Below are positions 1-5,925 of a DNA stretch of 7,912 bases, piece after piece (position 1 is the stretch's first letter; each line of letters begins with the position of its first letter). Where the stretch lies: assembly GCA_023414985.1 (NCBI GenBank), contig JAEZLY010000227.1, positions 1 to 7,912 on the forward strand. The letters run 5' to 3'. Under the pieces are notes generated by a model, which saw nothing but the letters and a program-made list of their open reading frames with translations, did no database searches and had not been told where the DNA came from. This DNA comes from Bacillota bacterium (GTDB lineage: Bacteria; Bacillota; Clostridia; Lachnospirales; Lachnospiraceae). Made by a program: the position numbers and the translations under genes.

Positions 1-545
1 CCGCCTGCCTGCGCCGCCTTTGCCATCTCTCCGATATCGGTGACATTCGGACTGAGCTTCATGATGATCGGCTGCTTTGCACGTTTCTTCAGTTCTGATG
101 TGATTGCTTCCACACAGTTCGGATCCTGACCAAAGGCAATACCACCTTCCTTCACATTCGGGCAAGAGATATTAATCTCCAGCATATCCACATCACAATC
201 TGAAAGCCGTTCTACCACAGCGCAATACTCCTCCGTGGTCTTTCCAACTACATTCACAATGATCTTTGTATCAAATTTTCTTAAAAAAGGAATGTCCCTG
301 TTAATGAACACATCCATTCCGGGATTCTGAAGGCCGATGGCATTTAACATTCCGCCGTAGGTTTCCGCAACACGGGGTGTCGGATTCCCCGGCCAGGGAA
401 TGCTTGATACACCCTTGGTAGTCACTGCCCCGAGCCTTGACAGATCCACATAATCGCTGTATTCCATACCGGAACCGAAGGTGCCGGAGGCTGTTGTCAC
501 AGGATTTTTGAAAGGTATGCCTGCTACTGTTACGTTCAGCTTCAT
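1..545 (-). CDS. pyrD: Dihydroorotate dehydrogenase, class 1B catalytic subunit (partial, C-terminus outside window)
   Basis: This is the FMN-containing catalytic subunit that oxidises dihydroorotate to orotate in the cytosol; class 1B enzymes pass the electrons through PyrK to NAD+. The window holds the first 181 codons plus two bases of a family usually about 300 residues long. Visible motifs are the N-terminal NPVTTASGTFG (residues 14-24), TTKGV (42-46), NAIGLQNPG (68-76) and NISCPNVKEGG (125-135). The last holds Cys128, the expected catalytic base of class 1 enzymes; class 2 enzymes have a serine here. The ATG at 543-545 follows a strong AGGAGGTG site (551-558) and overlaps the pyrK stop as ATGA (542-545), so the two subunits are translationally coupled. 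The adjacent pyrK confirms class 1B. The gene is cut only by the window edge; no frameshift is seen. Confidence 0.97.
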   Translation of the reverse strand, partial: MKLNVTVAGIPFKNPVTTASGTFGSGMEYSDYVDLSRLGAVTTKGVSSIPWPGNPTPRVAETYGGMLNAIGLQNPGMDVFINRDIPFLRKFDTKIIVNVVGKTTEEYCAVVERLSDCDVDMLEINISCPNVKEGGIAFGQDPNCVEAITSELKKRAKQPIIMKLSPNVTDIGEMAKAAQAG

Positions 546-1309
546 AGCTCCACCTCCTGTGCATAAAATACCGGGCCGTCCTTACAGATTCGTTTATTCT
601 TAACATTACTGTGGTGATCCGTCTCAGCCGTCTTACAGACACATCCAAGGCAAGCACCGATACCGCAGGCCATACGTTCCTCCAAGGATAGCTGGGCTGT
701 AATGCCCTTTTCCATAGCGAAAGCCTTGATTCCGCGCAGCATTGGTGTCGGGCCGCAGGCAAAAAGGATATCCGCCTCCAGCTGTTGTTCCCGGATGGCG
801 TCCAGAACATTTCCCTTGGTTCCTCTACTGCCATCCTCTGTTGCTATATATACTTTTCCATACGGAAGAAATTCCTGATCAAGAAATGTGATGTCTCTGT
901 ATCCTAATACAATTTGTTTTTCGCAATTTAGCTGTTTTGCCAACTCTAACATCGGGGGAATTCCTATACCGCCTCCGATTAATATTGCCTTCTTTCCTTC
1001 CAGGGTAAAGCCGTTCCCAAGGGGCCCCATTACCTCAATGGTATCCGCCGCCTCAAGCTGCGCAAATTCTGTGGTCCCTTTGCCGGCGGTTCGGTAAACC
1101 AGGCGGATTGTTCCCTTCTCCCTGTCAATCTCGCAGATACTGATCGGTCTGGGTAATAGTCTGCTGCCATCCTTACAATATAGGGATACAAATTGCCCCG
1201 GCGTGGCTTCATCTGCAATATCCTCTGCAACCAGCCACATACTGTAGATGCTCTCAGCAAGCATGATGTTTTCTGTGATTACGGCTTTCTTTTTCCTAGC
1301 GACTGACAT
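542..1309 (-). CDS. pyrK: Dihydroorotate dehydrogenase B, electron-transfer subunit (FAD, [2Fe-2S])
   Basis: PyrK carries electrons from PyrD FMN through a [2Fe-2S] cluster and FAD to NAD+ in the cytosolic PyrD2K2 complex. The 255-residue protein has the full ferredoxin-reductase layout. An N-terminal flavin-binding barrel has the RPISI motif (about residues 54-58). A nucleotide-binding half has GGGIGIPP near residues 112-119 and ACGPTPML further on. A C-terminal cluster loop has Cys215, Cys220, Cys223 and Cys242 in the C-x4-C-x2-C spacing plus a distal Cys. An extra Cys225 makes a C-x-C with Cys223. The length is normal for the family. The ATG at 1307-1309 has an AGGAG site (1317-1321) 7 nt upstream. 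The last four bases overlap the pyrD start. A 262-bp spacer with a structured inverted-repeat element lies upstream; no clear promoter was identified there. Confidence 0.97.
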   Translation of the reverse strand: MSVARKKKAVITENIMLAESIYSMWLVAEDIADEATPGQFVSLYCKDGSRLLPRPISICEIDREKGTIRLVYRTAGKGTTEFAQLEAADTIEVMGPLGNGFTLEGKKAILIGGGIGIPPMLELAKQLNCEKQIVLGYRDITFLDQEFLPYGKVYIATEDGSRGTKGNVLDAIREQQLEADILFACGPTPMLRGIKAFAMEKGITAQLSLEERMACGIGACLGCVCKTAETDHHSNVKNKRICKDGPVFYAQEVEL

Positions 1310-1351
1310 AACATTTCTCCTAAGATTTGATTAAAATAAATATAAAAAATA

Positions 1352-1492
1352 TACGGAATAAGCTAAGCTCGGATGCTTCGCATCCTCGCTCGCGTTGCGC
1401 GGGCTATCACAGTAATCACTCCCTTGAAACCACCTGAAAAACGGATGGTTTCAGTGAGGTGCTTCCTGCGATAGCCCTTTGCTTATTCCGTA
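1352..1492. repeat. 141-bp structured inverted-repeat element (MITE-like or REP-like) between YjbQ gene and pyrK
   Basis: A nested palindromic structure lies between two genes. The ends are perfect 12-bp inverted repeats: TACGGAATAAGC at 1352-1363 and its complement at 1481-1492. Inside are a 6-bp GC-rich hairpin (GGATGC/GCATCC, 1371-1376 with 1380-1385), an 8-bp pair GGGCTATC/GATAGCCC (1401-1408 with 1470-1477), and an apical hairpin (1425-1436 with 1442-1453, one mismatch and an A5 loop). It has no ORF. The terminal repeats begin and end with TA, which would fit a TA target, but no longer target duplication is visible. The layout suggests a small non-autonomous element or dispersed palindromic repeat. 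Alternatively it is a leader structure for pyrK: on the minus strand the basal stem is followed by a T-rich run, so it might end YjbQ transcription. Multi-copy status cannot be seen from one window. Confidence 0.6.
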
Positions 1493-1571
1493 CATTATAA
1501 CTTAATTATTCATTCCAGACAAGGCATTTTTTAGGGGCCCTGCTATTTTTTATGTCATGGTACCGAAGCAG

Positions 1572-1976
1572 TCAGCCTTCAATTATTTTCACGTGCAGCT
1601 TTCGAATACGGGGTCCGTCAAATTCCATAAAGTAAATACCCTGCCAAGTGCCAAGCAGGAGCCTGCCGTCCTCTATAATCAATGTCTGTGAAAAGCCCAT
1701 CATGCTTGCTTTAATATGTGCAGCCGAATTCCCCTCACTATGATGGTATCCATCGGCCAATGGCACCACCTTGCTCATCTCCATCATAAAATCCCGAACC
1801 ACATCCGGATCAGCATTCTCGTTAATTGTTATTCCGGCCGTCGTATGCGGTACAAATATAATACAGATCCCATTCTTAACACCGCTGTCGTTCACAAGCA
1901 TTCTAATCTCTCTTGTAATGTCGATCATTGCACAATGCTGACCGGTTTTTACTCCAAATGTATAAACTTCTCCCAT
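1572..1976 (-). CDS. YjbQ/UPF0047 family protein (secondary thiamine-phosphate synthase enzyme family)
   Basis: A 134-residue cytosolic protein of the YjbQ (UPF0047) family, small trimeric proteins. Some members show weak thiamine-phosphate synthase activity, but the physiological role is not settled. All family signatures are present: PHTTAGITINENADPD (43-58), HSEGNSAAHIK (79-89), GTWQGIYF (109-116) and EFDGPR (118-123). His44, His79 and His87 are likely metal or active-site residues of the family. The length is typical. The ATG at 1974-1976 has an AGGAAAGGA stretch (1987-1995) upstream. The gene is transcribed away from the cyclophilin gene and toward pyrK-pyrD, with the 141-bp inverted-repeat element in between. 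No strong simple terminator follows it, so readthrough toward pyrK is possible. No thiamine gene or TPP riboswitch is visible nearby, so a thiamine role is not supported by context. Confidence 0.93.
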   Translation of the reverse strand: MGEVYTFGVKTGQHCAMIDITREIRMLVNDSGVKNGICIIFVPHTTAGITINENADPDVVRDFMMEMSKVVPLADGYHHSEGNSAAHIKASMMGFSQTLIIEDGRLLLGTWQGIYFMEFDGPRIRKLHVKIIEG

Positions 1977-2008
1977 CTGTAATACATCCTTTCCTGACTT
2001 TACCTTAT

Positions 2009-2095
2009 CATTTGTTTACAAATGCCCCCACCTAAATACATAAAATAATTTTATGCAATAAGTATAATACTTAAAATAATTGATACATATATGTA
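2009..2095. promoter_or_regulatory. Run of four short palindromes upstream of the YjbQ-family gene
   Basis: Four perfect palindromes follow each other in the YjbQ upstream region: CATTTGT-TT-ACAAATG (2009-2024), CATAAAAT-A-ATTTTATG (2039-2055), AAGTAT-A-ATACTT (2060-2072) and TACATATATGTA (2084-2095). They do not share one half-site. The first, nearest the gene, is the least likely to arise from AT richness alone and could be an operator or a leader hairpin. A regulatory role is inference only. Confidence 0.35.
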
Positions 2096-2236
2096 ATAAT
2101 ACCCAGCATATAGGAAGGCTAAAAAAATAAAAAATATCTTGATAGCCCCTCAACGCTACTCATATTATCGGAAAAATTTGTTGATTCGGCAAGCAGTAAT
2201 TTTGAATTAAATAGGTGGCAGTTCAAATTCGGAAGT

Positions 2237-2278
2237 ATCACCAATTATTTGGTAATTAATTGATCATACTTTGGTGAT
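2237..2278. repeat. ATCACCAA/TTGGTGAT inverted repeat with an internal TTGGT half-site
   Basis: ATCACCAA at 2237-2244 and TTGGTGAT at 2271-2278 are perfect 8-bp inverted repeats 26 bp apart. A third partial copy, TTGGT (2249-2253), forms a tight hairpin with the first arm (ACCAA-TTAT-TTGGT). Three related half-sites in 42 bp look like a protein-binding cluster or a switchable hairpin pair. It lies about 100 bp upstream of the cyclophilin promoter. No known family motif was recognised. Confidence 0.35.
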
Positions 2279-2364
2279 TATTTGCATTTATGCACGAATT
2301 ATGACTAGTAATCATATATTTCGTAGAATTAGATAATACATCGTAAGAATAAACCGTAAAGTAG

Positions 2365-2381
2365 GTGTCAAGCCTTGACAC
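2365..2381. promoter_or_regulatory. 17-bp operator-like palindrome over the cyclophilin -35 box
   Basis: GTGTCAAG-C-CTTGACAC is a perfect 8+1+8 palindrome, and its right arm contains the TTGACA -35 box (2375-2380). An inverted repeat covering a -35 is the usual place for a repressor site. The spacing does not fit the TnrA/GlnR pattern and the sequence is not a cre site, so no regulator is named. A weak RNA hairpin is unlikely, since it would lie upstream of the start of transcription. Confidence 0.5.
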
Positions 2382-2403
2382 ACCTAAGCTACTATGATAT
2401 ATT
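2375..2403 (+). promoter_or_regulatory. Sigma-A-type promoter for the cyclophilin gene
   Basis: A consensus -35 TTGACA (2375-2380) is followed after exactly 17 bp by TATATT (2398-2403), preceded by a TG two bases upstream of the -10 (2395-2396), an extended -10 feature. Transcription should start near 2410, giving a leader of about 65 nt before the gene. The match is strong and correctly oriented. The -35 lies inside a perfect palindrome, which suggests repression. Confidence 0.75.
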
Positions 2404-2476
2404 TACCATCAGGCTTTATGACAGCTTAGCGGTGCAATTAATCTTTATGGTAATGTCAATTTTAATTTGAGAGGAA

Positions 2477-3010
2477 ATGAAAAAGATGGCAAACAAGAAT
2501 CCTATTGTTACAATGGAACTTCAAAACGGAGATTTAATTAAGCTTGAATTATATCCCGAAATTGCTCCCAACACAGTTAATAATTTTATCTCTCTTGTAA
2601 ATAAGGGCTTCTATGACGGGTTAAAATTTCATAGAGTAATTCGCGGTTTTATGATACAGGGCGGTGACCCGGAAGGTACCGGTATGGGTGGCCCCGGCTA
2701 TTCAATCAAAGGCGAATTTTCTTATAATAATTTTCCCAATAACTTAAAGCATACCGCAGGTGTAATCTCCATGGCAAGATCACAGCGTCCCGATTCCGCC
2801 GGATCCCAGTTTTTCATTATGCATAAAGATTCCCCTCATTTGGATGGTTCCTATACAGCTTTCGGTAAAGTAGTCGAAGGTATGGAGTCAGTTAATAAGA
2901 TTGCCGAGACAAAGACAGATTATTCCGATATGCCGCTGGAGCCCCAGATCATGAAGAAGGTTACCGTCGATACCTTTGGAGAAGAGTATCCGCAGCCCGA
3001 GACCTGCTAA
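2477..3010 (+). CDS. Peptidyl-prolyl cis-trans isomerase, cyclophilin type (cytosolic)
   Basis: A single-domain cyclophilin of 177 residues that catalyses cis-trans isomerisation of X-Pro bonds and assists protein folding. There is no signal peptide or lipobox, so it is probably cytosolic. Active-site motifs are FHRVIRGFMIQGGD (51-64) with Arg53, Phe58 and Gln61 (human CypA Arg55, Phe60, Gln63), SAGSQFFIM (107-115), and HLDGSYTAFG (121-130). CypA Trp121 is His here, as in many bacterial cyclophilins, predicting weak cyclosporin binding. The start is uncertain: GAGAGG (2469-2474) lies only 2 nt from the ATG at 2477 but 11 nt from an in-frame ATG at 2486. The later start would give a protein beginning MANKNPIV, the more usual family N-terminus. 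It is the only plus-strand gene here, with its own promoter and a terminator shared with the convergent J-domain gene. Confidence 0.95.
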   Translation: MKKMANKNPIVTMELQNGDLIKLELYPEIAPNTVNNFISLVNKGFYDGLKFHRVIRGFMIQGGDPEGTGMGGPGYSIKGEFSYNNFPNNLKHTAGVISMARSQRPDSAGSQFFIMHKDSPHLDGSYTAFGKVVEGMESVNKIAETKTDYSDMPLEPQIMKKVTVDTFGEEYPQPETC

Positions 3011-3054
3011 AAAGAAATTTAACAATATTAAGCGTTCTATTTTTCATAAAGAAT

Positions 3055-3087
3055 AAGAGACGGACTGCCAACGCATCCGTCTCTTTT
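3055..3087. terminator. Bidirectional rho-independent terminator
   Basis: A perfect 10-bp stem AAGAGACGGA/TCCGTCTCTT (3055-3064 with 3076-3085) encloses an 11-nt loop and runs into TTTT on the plus strand, 45 bp after the cyclophilin stop. On the minus strand the same hairpin is followed by a T-rich stretch, and it lies just after the J-domain gene stop. It therefore probably ends both convergent transcription units. Confidence 0.85.
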
Positions 3088-3106
3088 ATAATACCGCTAT
3101 TTTCAG

Positions 3107-3574
3107 TTATCTGGTCTGATGCTTCTCAATCATCTCCATAAGCTCGATAAATTTCTCCTGATCTCCGCCAACGTCCGGATGGTAGAGCTTGCATAGCTCA
3201 CGAAATCTCTTCTTCACCATCTCTGCATCCGCTTCATAGGGCAGTCCGAGAAAAGTCAGCAGTTCCGGATCCTGAAGCTCCGTCATCTGCATCCCCTTTT
3301 CCTGGTACATTCTAAAATAAAGTCTGAACCAATATTCCTCGAATACCCGTCCCAGCTCTTCCTCATTCATTCTCTCAAGCCTATCAAGTGTATATCGGTT
3401 CTTTGCGGATTGATGCTCCTGCAGGCAGAACATTTCCTTCCATACCAACGGAAGCTCCTCCAACTGCCTGGAACAGGCATTTTCTTCAATGTAATGGTAA
3501 GAAAATCCATATCTTAACCGCATTTCCAACTTCTTCAGCTTTCGGAGCTTTTGTTTGAGCTCTTTTCTATGCAT
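3107..3574 (-). CDS. Small J-domain (DnaJ-like) protein
   Basis: A 155-residue protein with a J domain at its C-terminus (about 105-153) rather than at the N-terminus as in DnaJ. The HPD motif that stimulates Hsp70 ATPase is intact at 132-134, in KLYHPDVGGD, after a basic helix II (KKRFRELCKLY). The preceding hundred residues are charged and helical, with a Lys/Arg-rich N-terminus and aromatic stretches; I recognise no other domain, no G/F region and no zinc fingers. It may recruit DnaK to a specific client, but that client is unknown. The ATG at 3572-3574 lies 4 nt after the pyrF stop, and its AAAGAGG site (3582-3588) overlaps the last pyrF codons, so translation is probably coupled to pyrF. 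It is the last gene before the terminator. Confidence 0.85.
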   Translation of the reverse strand: MHRKELKQKLRKLKKLEMRLRYGFSYHYIEENACSRQLEELPLVWKEMFCLQEHQSAKNRYTLDRLERMNEEELGRVFEEYWFRLYFRMYQEKGMQMTELQDPELLTFLGLPYEADAEMVKKRFRELCKLYHPDVGGDQEKFIELMEMIEKHQTR

Positions 3575-3578
3575 AGAA

Positions 3579-4511
3579 CTACCTCTTTGCCGCCATCCAT
3601 GCCTGTCTCAAGTCTTCTCTCATATCGATCACGGCTTGTCTGGACGCATCTGCATATCCCTCGGAGCCGAACTTCTCATATCCCTTCAGCTTATAGGCTG
3701 CGATAATCCCCCTCGAGGAGTTTACGATTGCACCTAAGCCATCCCGATTGAAATAATGTACCAGATCCTCAGCTTTTCCGCCCTGTGCACCATAACCCGG
3801 TACCAGAATTAAGGTCTTTGGCATAATCTCCCGAAGGAGCTTTCCCATCTCGGGATAAGTTGCACCAACTACAGCACCAACGTAGCTGTAGGTATTTCCC
3901 ATATGCTGCTCGCCCCATTCAGCCACCTTTTTTCCAACCAGTTCATAAAGCGGTCTGCCGTTCACCAATTGATCCTGAAAATCTCCGCTGGAAGGGTTAG
4001 AGGTTTTCACCAGAATGAATAGACCCTTCTTTTCCTCCTTACATACTTCAAGAAATGGATTTACCGCATCCGCTCCCATATAGGGATTTAACGTAACGAA
4101 GTCCTCATCAAAGCCTCGGAATTCCCTTCCTCCCAGAGTAACCTTACCCAGGTGTCCGATCGCATAGGCTACTGAGGTGGAACCGATATCTCCTCGCTTG
4201 ATATCCCCGATTACAACGAGTCCCTTCGCCTTACAGTAATCCACCGTCTTCTTAAAAGCCTTCAGCCCTTCGATGCCGAACTGTTCATACATAGCAATCT
4301 GGGGTTTTACCGCCGGAACAAGGTCATAGGTCGCATCGATGATCCCTTTGTTGTATTGCCATACCGCCTCAGCCGCACCTTCCAGGTTCTCACCCTTCTC
4401 ACTGTATGCCTTCTTCAGGATCTGCTCCGGTATATAATCCAGCATTGGATCCAGCCCGACCACAATCGGTGCCTCCAGTTTCTCGATTTTTTCCACTAAT
4501 TGATTGATCAT
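3579..4511 (-). CDS. pyrF: Orotidine 5'-phosphate decarboxylase (long, type 2 form)
   Basis: Decarboxylates OMP to UMP, the last step of de novo pyrimidine synthesis, in the cytosol. From the chosen start the protein has 310 residues, matching the longer subfamily rather than the roughly 240-residue E. coli type. Motifs are GLDP (19-22), AVKPQIAMYE (67-76), the catalytic DIKRGDIGST (103-112) with Asp103, Lys105 and Asp108, and the C-terminal phosphate-binding stretches LVPGYGAQGG and VNSSRGI. The start is ambiguous. A GTG at 4518-4520 has AAAGG 5 nt upstream. The ATG at 4509-4511 is preceded by GGTGG and gives the usual family N-terminus MINQL; I prefer the ATG. The gene lies about 70 nt after pyrC and 4 nt before the J-domain gene. 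Confidence 0.96.
   Translation of the reverse strand: MINQLVEKIEKLEAPIVVGLDPMLDYIPEQILKKAYSEKGENLEGAAEAVWQYNKGIIDATYDLVPAVKPQIAMYEQFGIEGLKAFKKTVDYCKAKGLVVIGDIKRGDIGSTSVAYAIGHLGKVTLGGREFRGFDEDFVTLNPYMGADAVNPFLEVCKEEKKGLFILVKTSNPSSGDFQDQLVNGRPLYELVGKKVAEWGEQHMGNTYSYVGAVVGATYPEMGKLLREIMPKTLILVPGYGAQGGKAEDLVHYFNRDGLGAIVNSSRGIIAAYKLKGYEKFGSEGYADASRQAVIDMREDLRQAWMAAKR
3582..3588 (-). promoter_or_regulatory. Ribosome site of the J-domain gene inside the pyrF end
   Basis: AAAGAGG on the minus strand spans the last sense codons of pyrF (Lys-Arg) and sits 7 nt before the J-domain ATG. A ribosome ending pyrF covers this site, so expression of the two proteins is probably linked. Confidence 0.7.
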
Positions 4512-4535
4512 TTCAACCACCCGTACCTTTCTGTT

Positions 4536-4547
4536 TATTCATGAATA
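4536..4547. promoter_or_regulatory. 12-bp palindrome in the pyrC-pyrF spacer
   Basis: TATTCATGAATA is a perfect palindrome in the middle of the roughly 70-nt gap between pyrC and pyrF. It could be a protein site, but a 12-bp palindrome in AT-rich DNA may be chance. No convincing promoter or terminator was seen in the gap. Confidence 0.2.
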
Positions 4548-4583
4548 CCTAAGAGCACGATAACTCCGATTATTCCTTTTGCA

Positions 4584-5897
4584 CTATTCCTTATAACGAT
4601 AGATCAGTCTTCCGCCGACAAAGGTATACTCCACCCTTCCGGTTACCTTTCTTCCTTGGAACGGTGAATTCTTGCCTTTGGAATGAAAATGGTTTACGTC
4701 TATGGTATATTCCGCCTTCGGATCCGCGATTACCAGATCTGCAATCCTTCCCTCTCCGATACAACCTCTGGTACTTTTCAGAATACGTGCCGGATTGGCG
4801 CTCATCTTCTCAACCATCTGGGTTATGGTCAGGTATCCCTTTAGGACCAATTCCGTCATCACAAGGGCAAATGCCGTCTCTGAACCCACAATTCCGAAGG
4901 GCGCTTCTGCCATGGATTTTGCCTTCTCGTCTGCAGAATGCGGTGCGTGATCCGTAGAGATCACATCGATCGTTCCATCCTTTAACGCTTCCTTTAAAGC
5001 CTGGACGTCCGACGACTTACGCAGCGGCGGGTTCATCTTATAGTTGGCATCATCGGATAAGATATCGTCCTCCGTTAGTGTAAAATGATGCGGGCATACC
5101 TCACCAGTGACTTGAATTCCGTCCTGCTTCGCCAATGCCAGCATCGCTGCACTGTCCTTCGTCGAGATATGACAGAGATGAAGTCTTGCTCCGGTCTCCT
5201 TCGCCAGTAGAATATCTCTTGCGGTAATGATGTCCTCTACCGCATTGGAAATCCCGGGAAGCTTAAACTGCTCCGCTTTTTTCCCTGCATTGATCACACC
5301 TTTTCCTACCAGACTTTTATCCTCGCAATGGGCGAAGACCGGAAGGTCATACCAGGCCGCCAGTCTCATGGCTTCCGCATATAGCGCCGTATCCATGACC
5401 GACTTGCCGTCCTCACTGACTGCAACAGCCCCTTTTGTTTTGAGCGCTTTCATATCCGTCAGCTCGCTTCCGGCCTGACCGATCGTGATTGCGCCTACGG
5501 GCAATATATTTACCACTGCTTCCCGCTCAGCCTTCTCCAAGATGAGAGAAATCATCTCTCCGCAGTCGGTTGCAGGTTTTGTATTCGGCATGGGGCAGAT
5601 TGAGGTATATCCTCCAGCTGCCGCAGCCATGCTCCCTGTTGCAATTGTTTCCTTATATTCGTACCCAGGTTCCCGAAGATGAACATGCAGATCGATAAAT
5701 CCAGGCATGACATATTTTCCTTCGGCATCGATCACAGTCAGGCTGCTGCCCTGCTCTGCTGCTTCAGCCAGGACTCTTTCCTCTTCAATACACGTTGCAA
5801 CCTTTTCAATCAGTTCTCCGTTCATCAGGACATCATAAATACCTTCCCTGCCCGAAGCAGGGTCGATTACATATCCGTTTTTTATCAGCGTCAGCAT
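4584..5897 (-). CDS. pyrC: Dihydroorotase, type I (PyrC)
   Basis: A zinc amidohydrolase that cyclises N-carbamoyl-aspartate to dihydroorotate, the substrate of PyrD/PyrK. The 437-residue protein is of Bacillus-like type I length. All expected residues of the family active site are present: His71 and His73 in DLHVHLREPG (69-78), Asp163 in SEDG (161-164), His190 in AHCED, His243 in HLCHIST, and catalytic Asp316 in STDHAPH. Each is offset by exactly 12 from the residue numbers I recall for the Bacillus anthracis enzyme. The residue before the zinc Asp is Glu162, where most family members have Asp. The ATG at 5895-5897 is fixed by AAAAGGAGT (5904-5912) and by the family N-terminus MLTLIKNG; the reading frame stays open upstream into the Nudix gene, but that extension is not protein-like. 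The gap to the Nudix gene is 28 nt. Confidence 0.97.
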   Translation of the reverse strand: MLTLIKNGYVIDPASGREGIYDVLMNGELIEKVATCIEEERVLAEAAEQGSSLTVIDAEGKYVMPGFIDLHVHLREPGYEYKETIATGSMAAAAGGYTSICPMPNTKPATDCGEMISLILEKAEREAVVNILPVGAITIGQAGSELTDMKALKTKGAVAVSEDGKSVMDTALYAEAMRLAAWYDLPVFAHCEDKSLVGKGVINAGKKAEQFKLPGISNAVEDIITARDILLAKETGARLHLCHISTKDSAAMLALAKQDGIQVTGEVCPHHFTLTEDDILSDDANYKMNPPLRKSSDVQALKEALKDGTIDVISTDHAPHSADEKAKSMAEAPFGIVGSETAFALVMTELVLKGYLTITQMVEKMSANPARILKSTRGCIGEGRIADLVIADPKAEYTIDVNHFHSKGKNSPFQGRKVTGRVEYTFVGGRLIYRYKE

Positions 5898-5903
5898 GAA
5901 TGA

Positions 5904-5912
5904 ACTCCTTTT
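5904..5912 (-). promoter_or_regulatory. Ribosome site that fixes the pyrC start
   Basis: AAAAGGAGT on the minus strand, with GGAG 7 nt before the ATG at 5897. It decides against the 39-codon in-frame extension that would overlap the Nudix gene in another frame. Confidence 0.8.
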
Positions 5913-5925
5913 AACAGTAATTGTA

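Larger units (their letters stand above)
1977..2476. other. 500-bp AT-rich divergent intergenic region
   Basis: Spacer between the divergent YjbQ and cyclophilin genes. No ORF with a ribosome site was found on either strand: the few ATG starts I traced on the minus strand (for example from 2041, 2110 and 2163) stop within 15 codons. It holds the cyclophilin promoter and its palindrome near the right end, four short perfect palindromes in 2009-2095, a longer inverted repeat at 2237-2278, a TGCAT-TT-ATGCA palindrome (2283-2294), and a TTACCAT/ATGGTAA pair (2403-2409 with 2447-2453) in the likely cyclophilin 5' leader. The middle (about 2100-2230) shows nothing I recognise. No tRNA or known riboswitch was recognised. 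Confidence 0.7.

Noticed and set aside
215..225. pyrK extra cysteine (residue 225) as an unusual cluster ligand
   Set aside because: The normal four cluster cysteines are all present, and a further Cys in this loop is, to my recollection, common in clostridial PyrK. Coordinates given here are residue numbers.
301..834. 177-codon minus-strand open frame across pyrD and pyrK
   Set aside because: It is a shadow frame: both genes underneath are recognised with intact motifs in their own frames.
1312..1352. Possible promoter for pyrK beside the element (TTAGCT with a TATATT after about 16 bp on the minus strand)
   Set aside because: The -35 match is poor and the stretch is so AT-rich that a TATATT hexamer is expected by chance.
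1352..1492. PyrR-type attenuator before pyrK
   Set aside because: I could not find the conserved binding-loop sequence of PyrR leaders, and the GC-rich hairpin is not directly followed by a T run.
1532..1545. AGGGGCCCT palindrome after the YjbQ gene as a terminator
   Set aside because: The arms leave no loop, so it cannot fold as a normal terminator hairpin even though T runs are nearby.
1716..1982. 88-codon plus-strand open frame opposite the YjbQ gene
   Set aside because: It is antisense to a gene with complete family signatures and has no protein similarity I can recognise.
2141..2148. GATAGCCC shared with the 141-bp element, suggesting a second decayed copy in the 500-bp spacer
   Set aside because: Only 8 bases match and the flanking sequence does not resemble the element.
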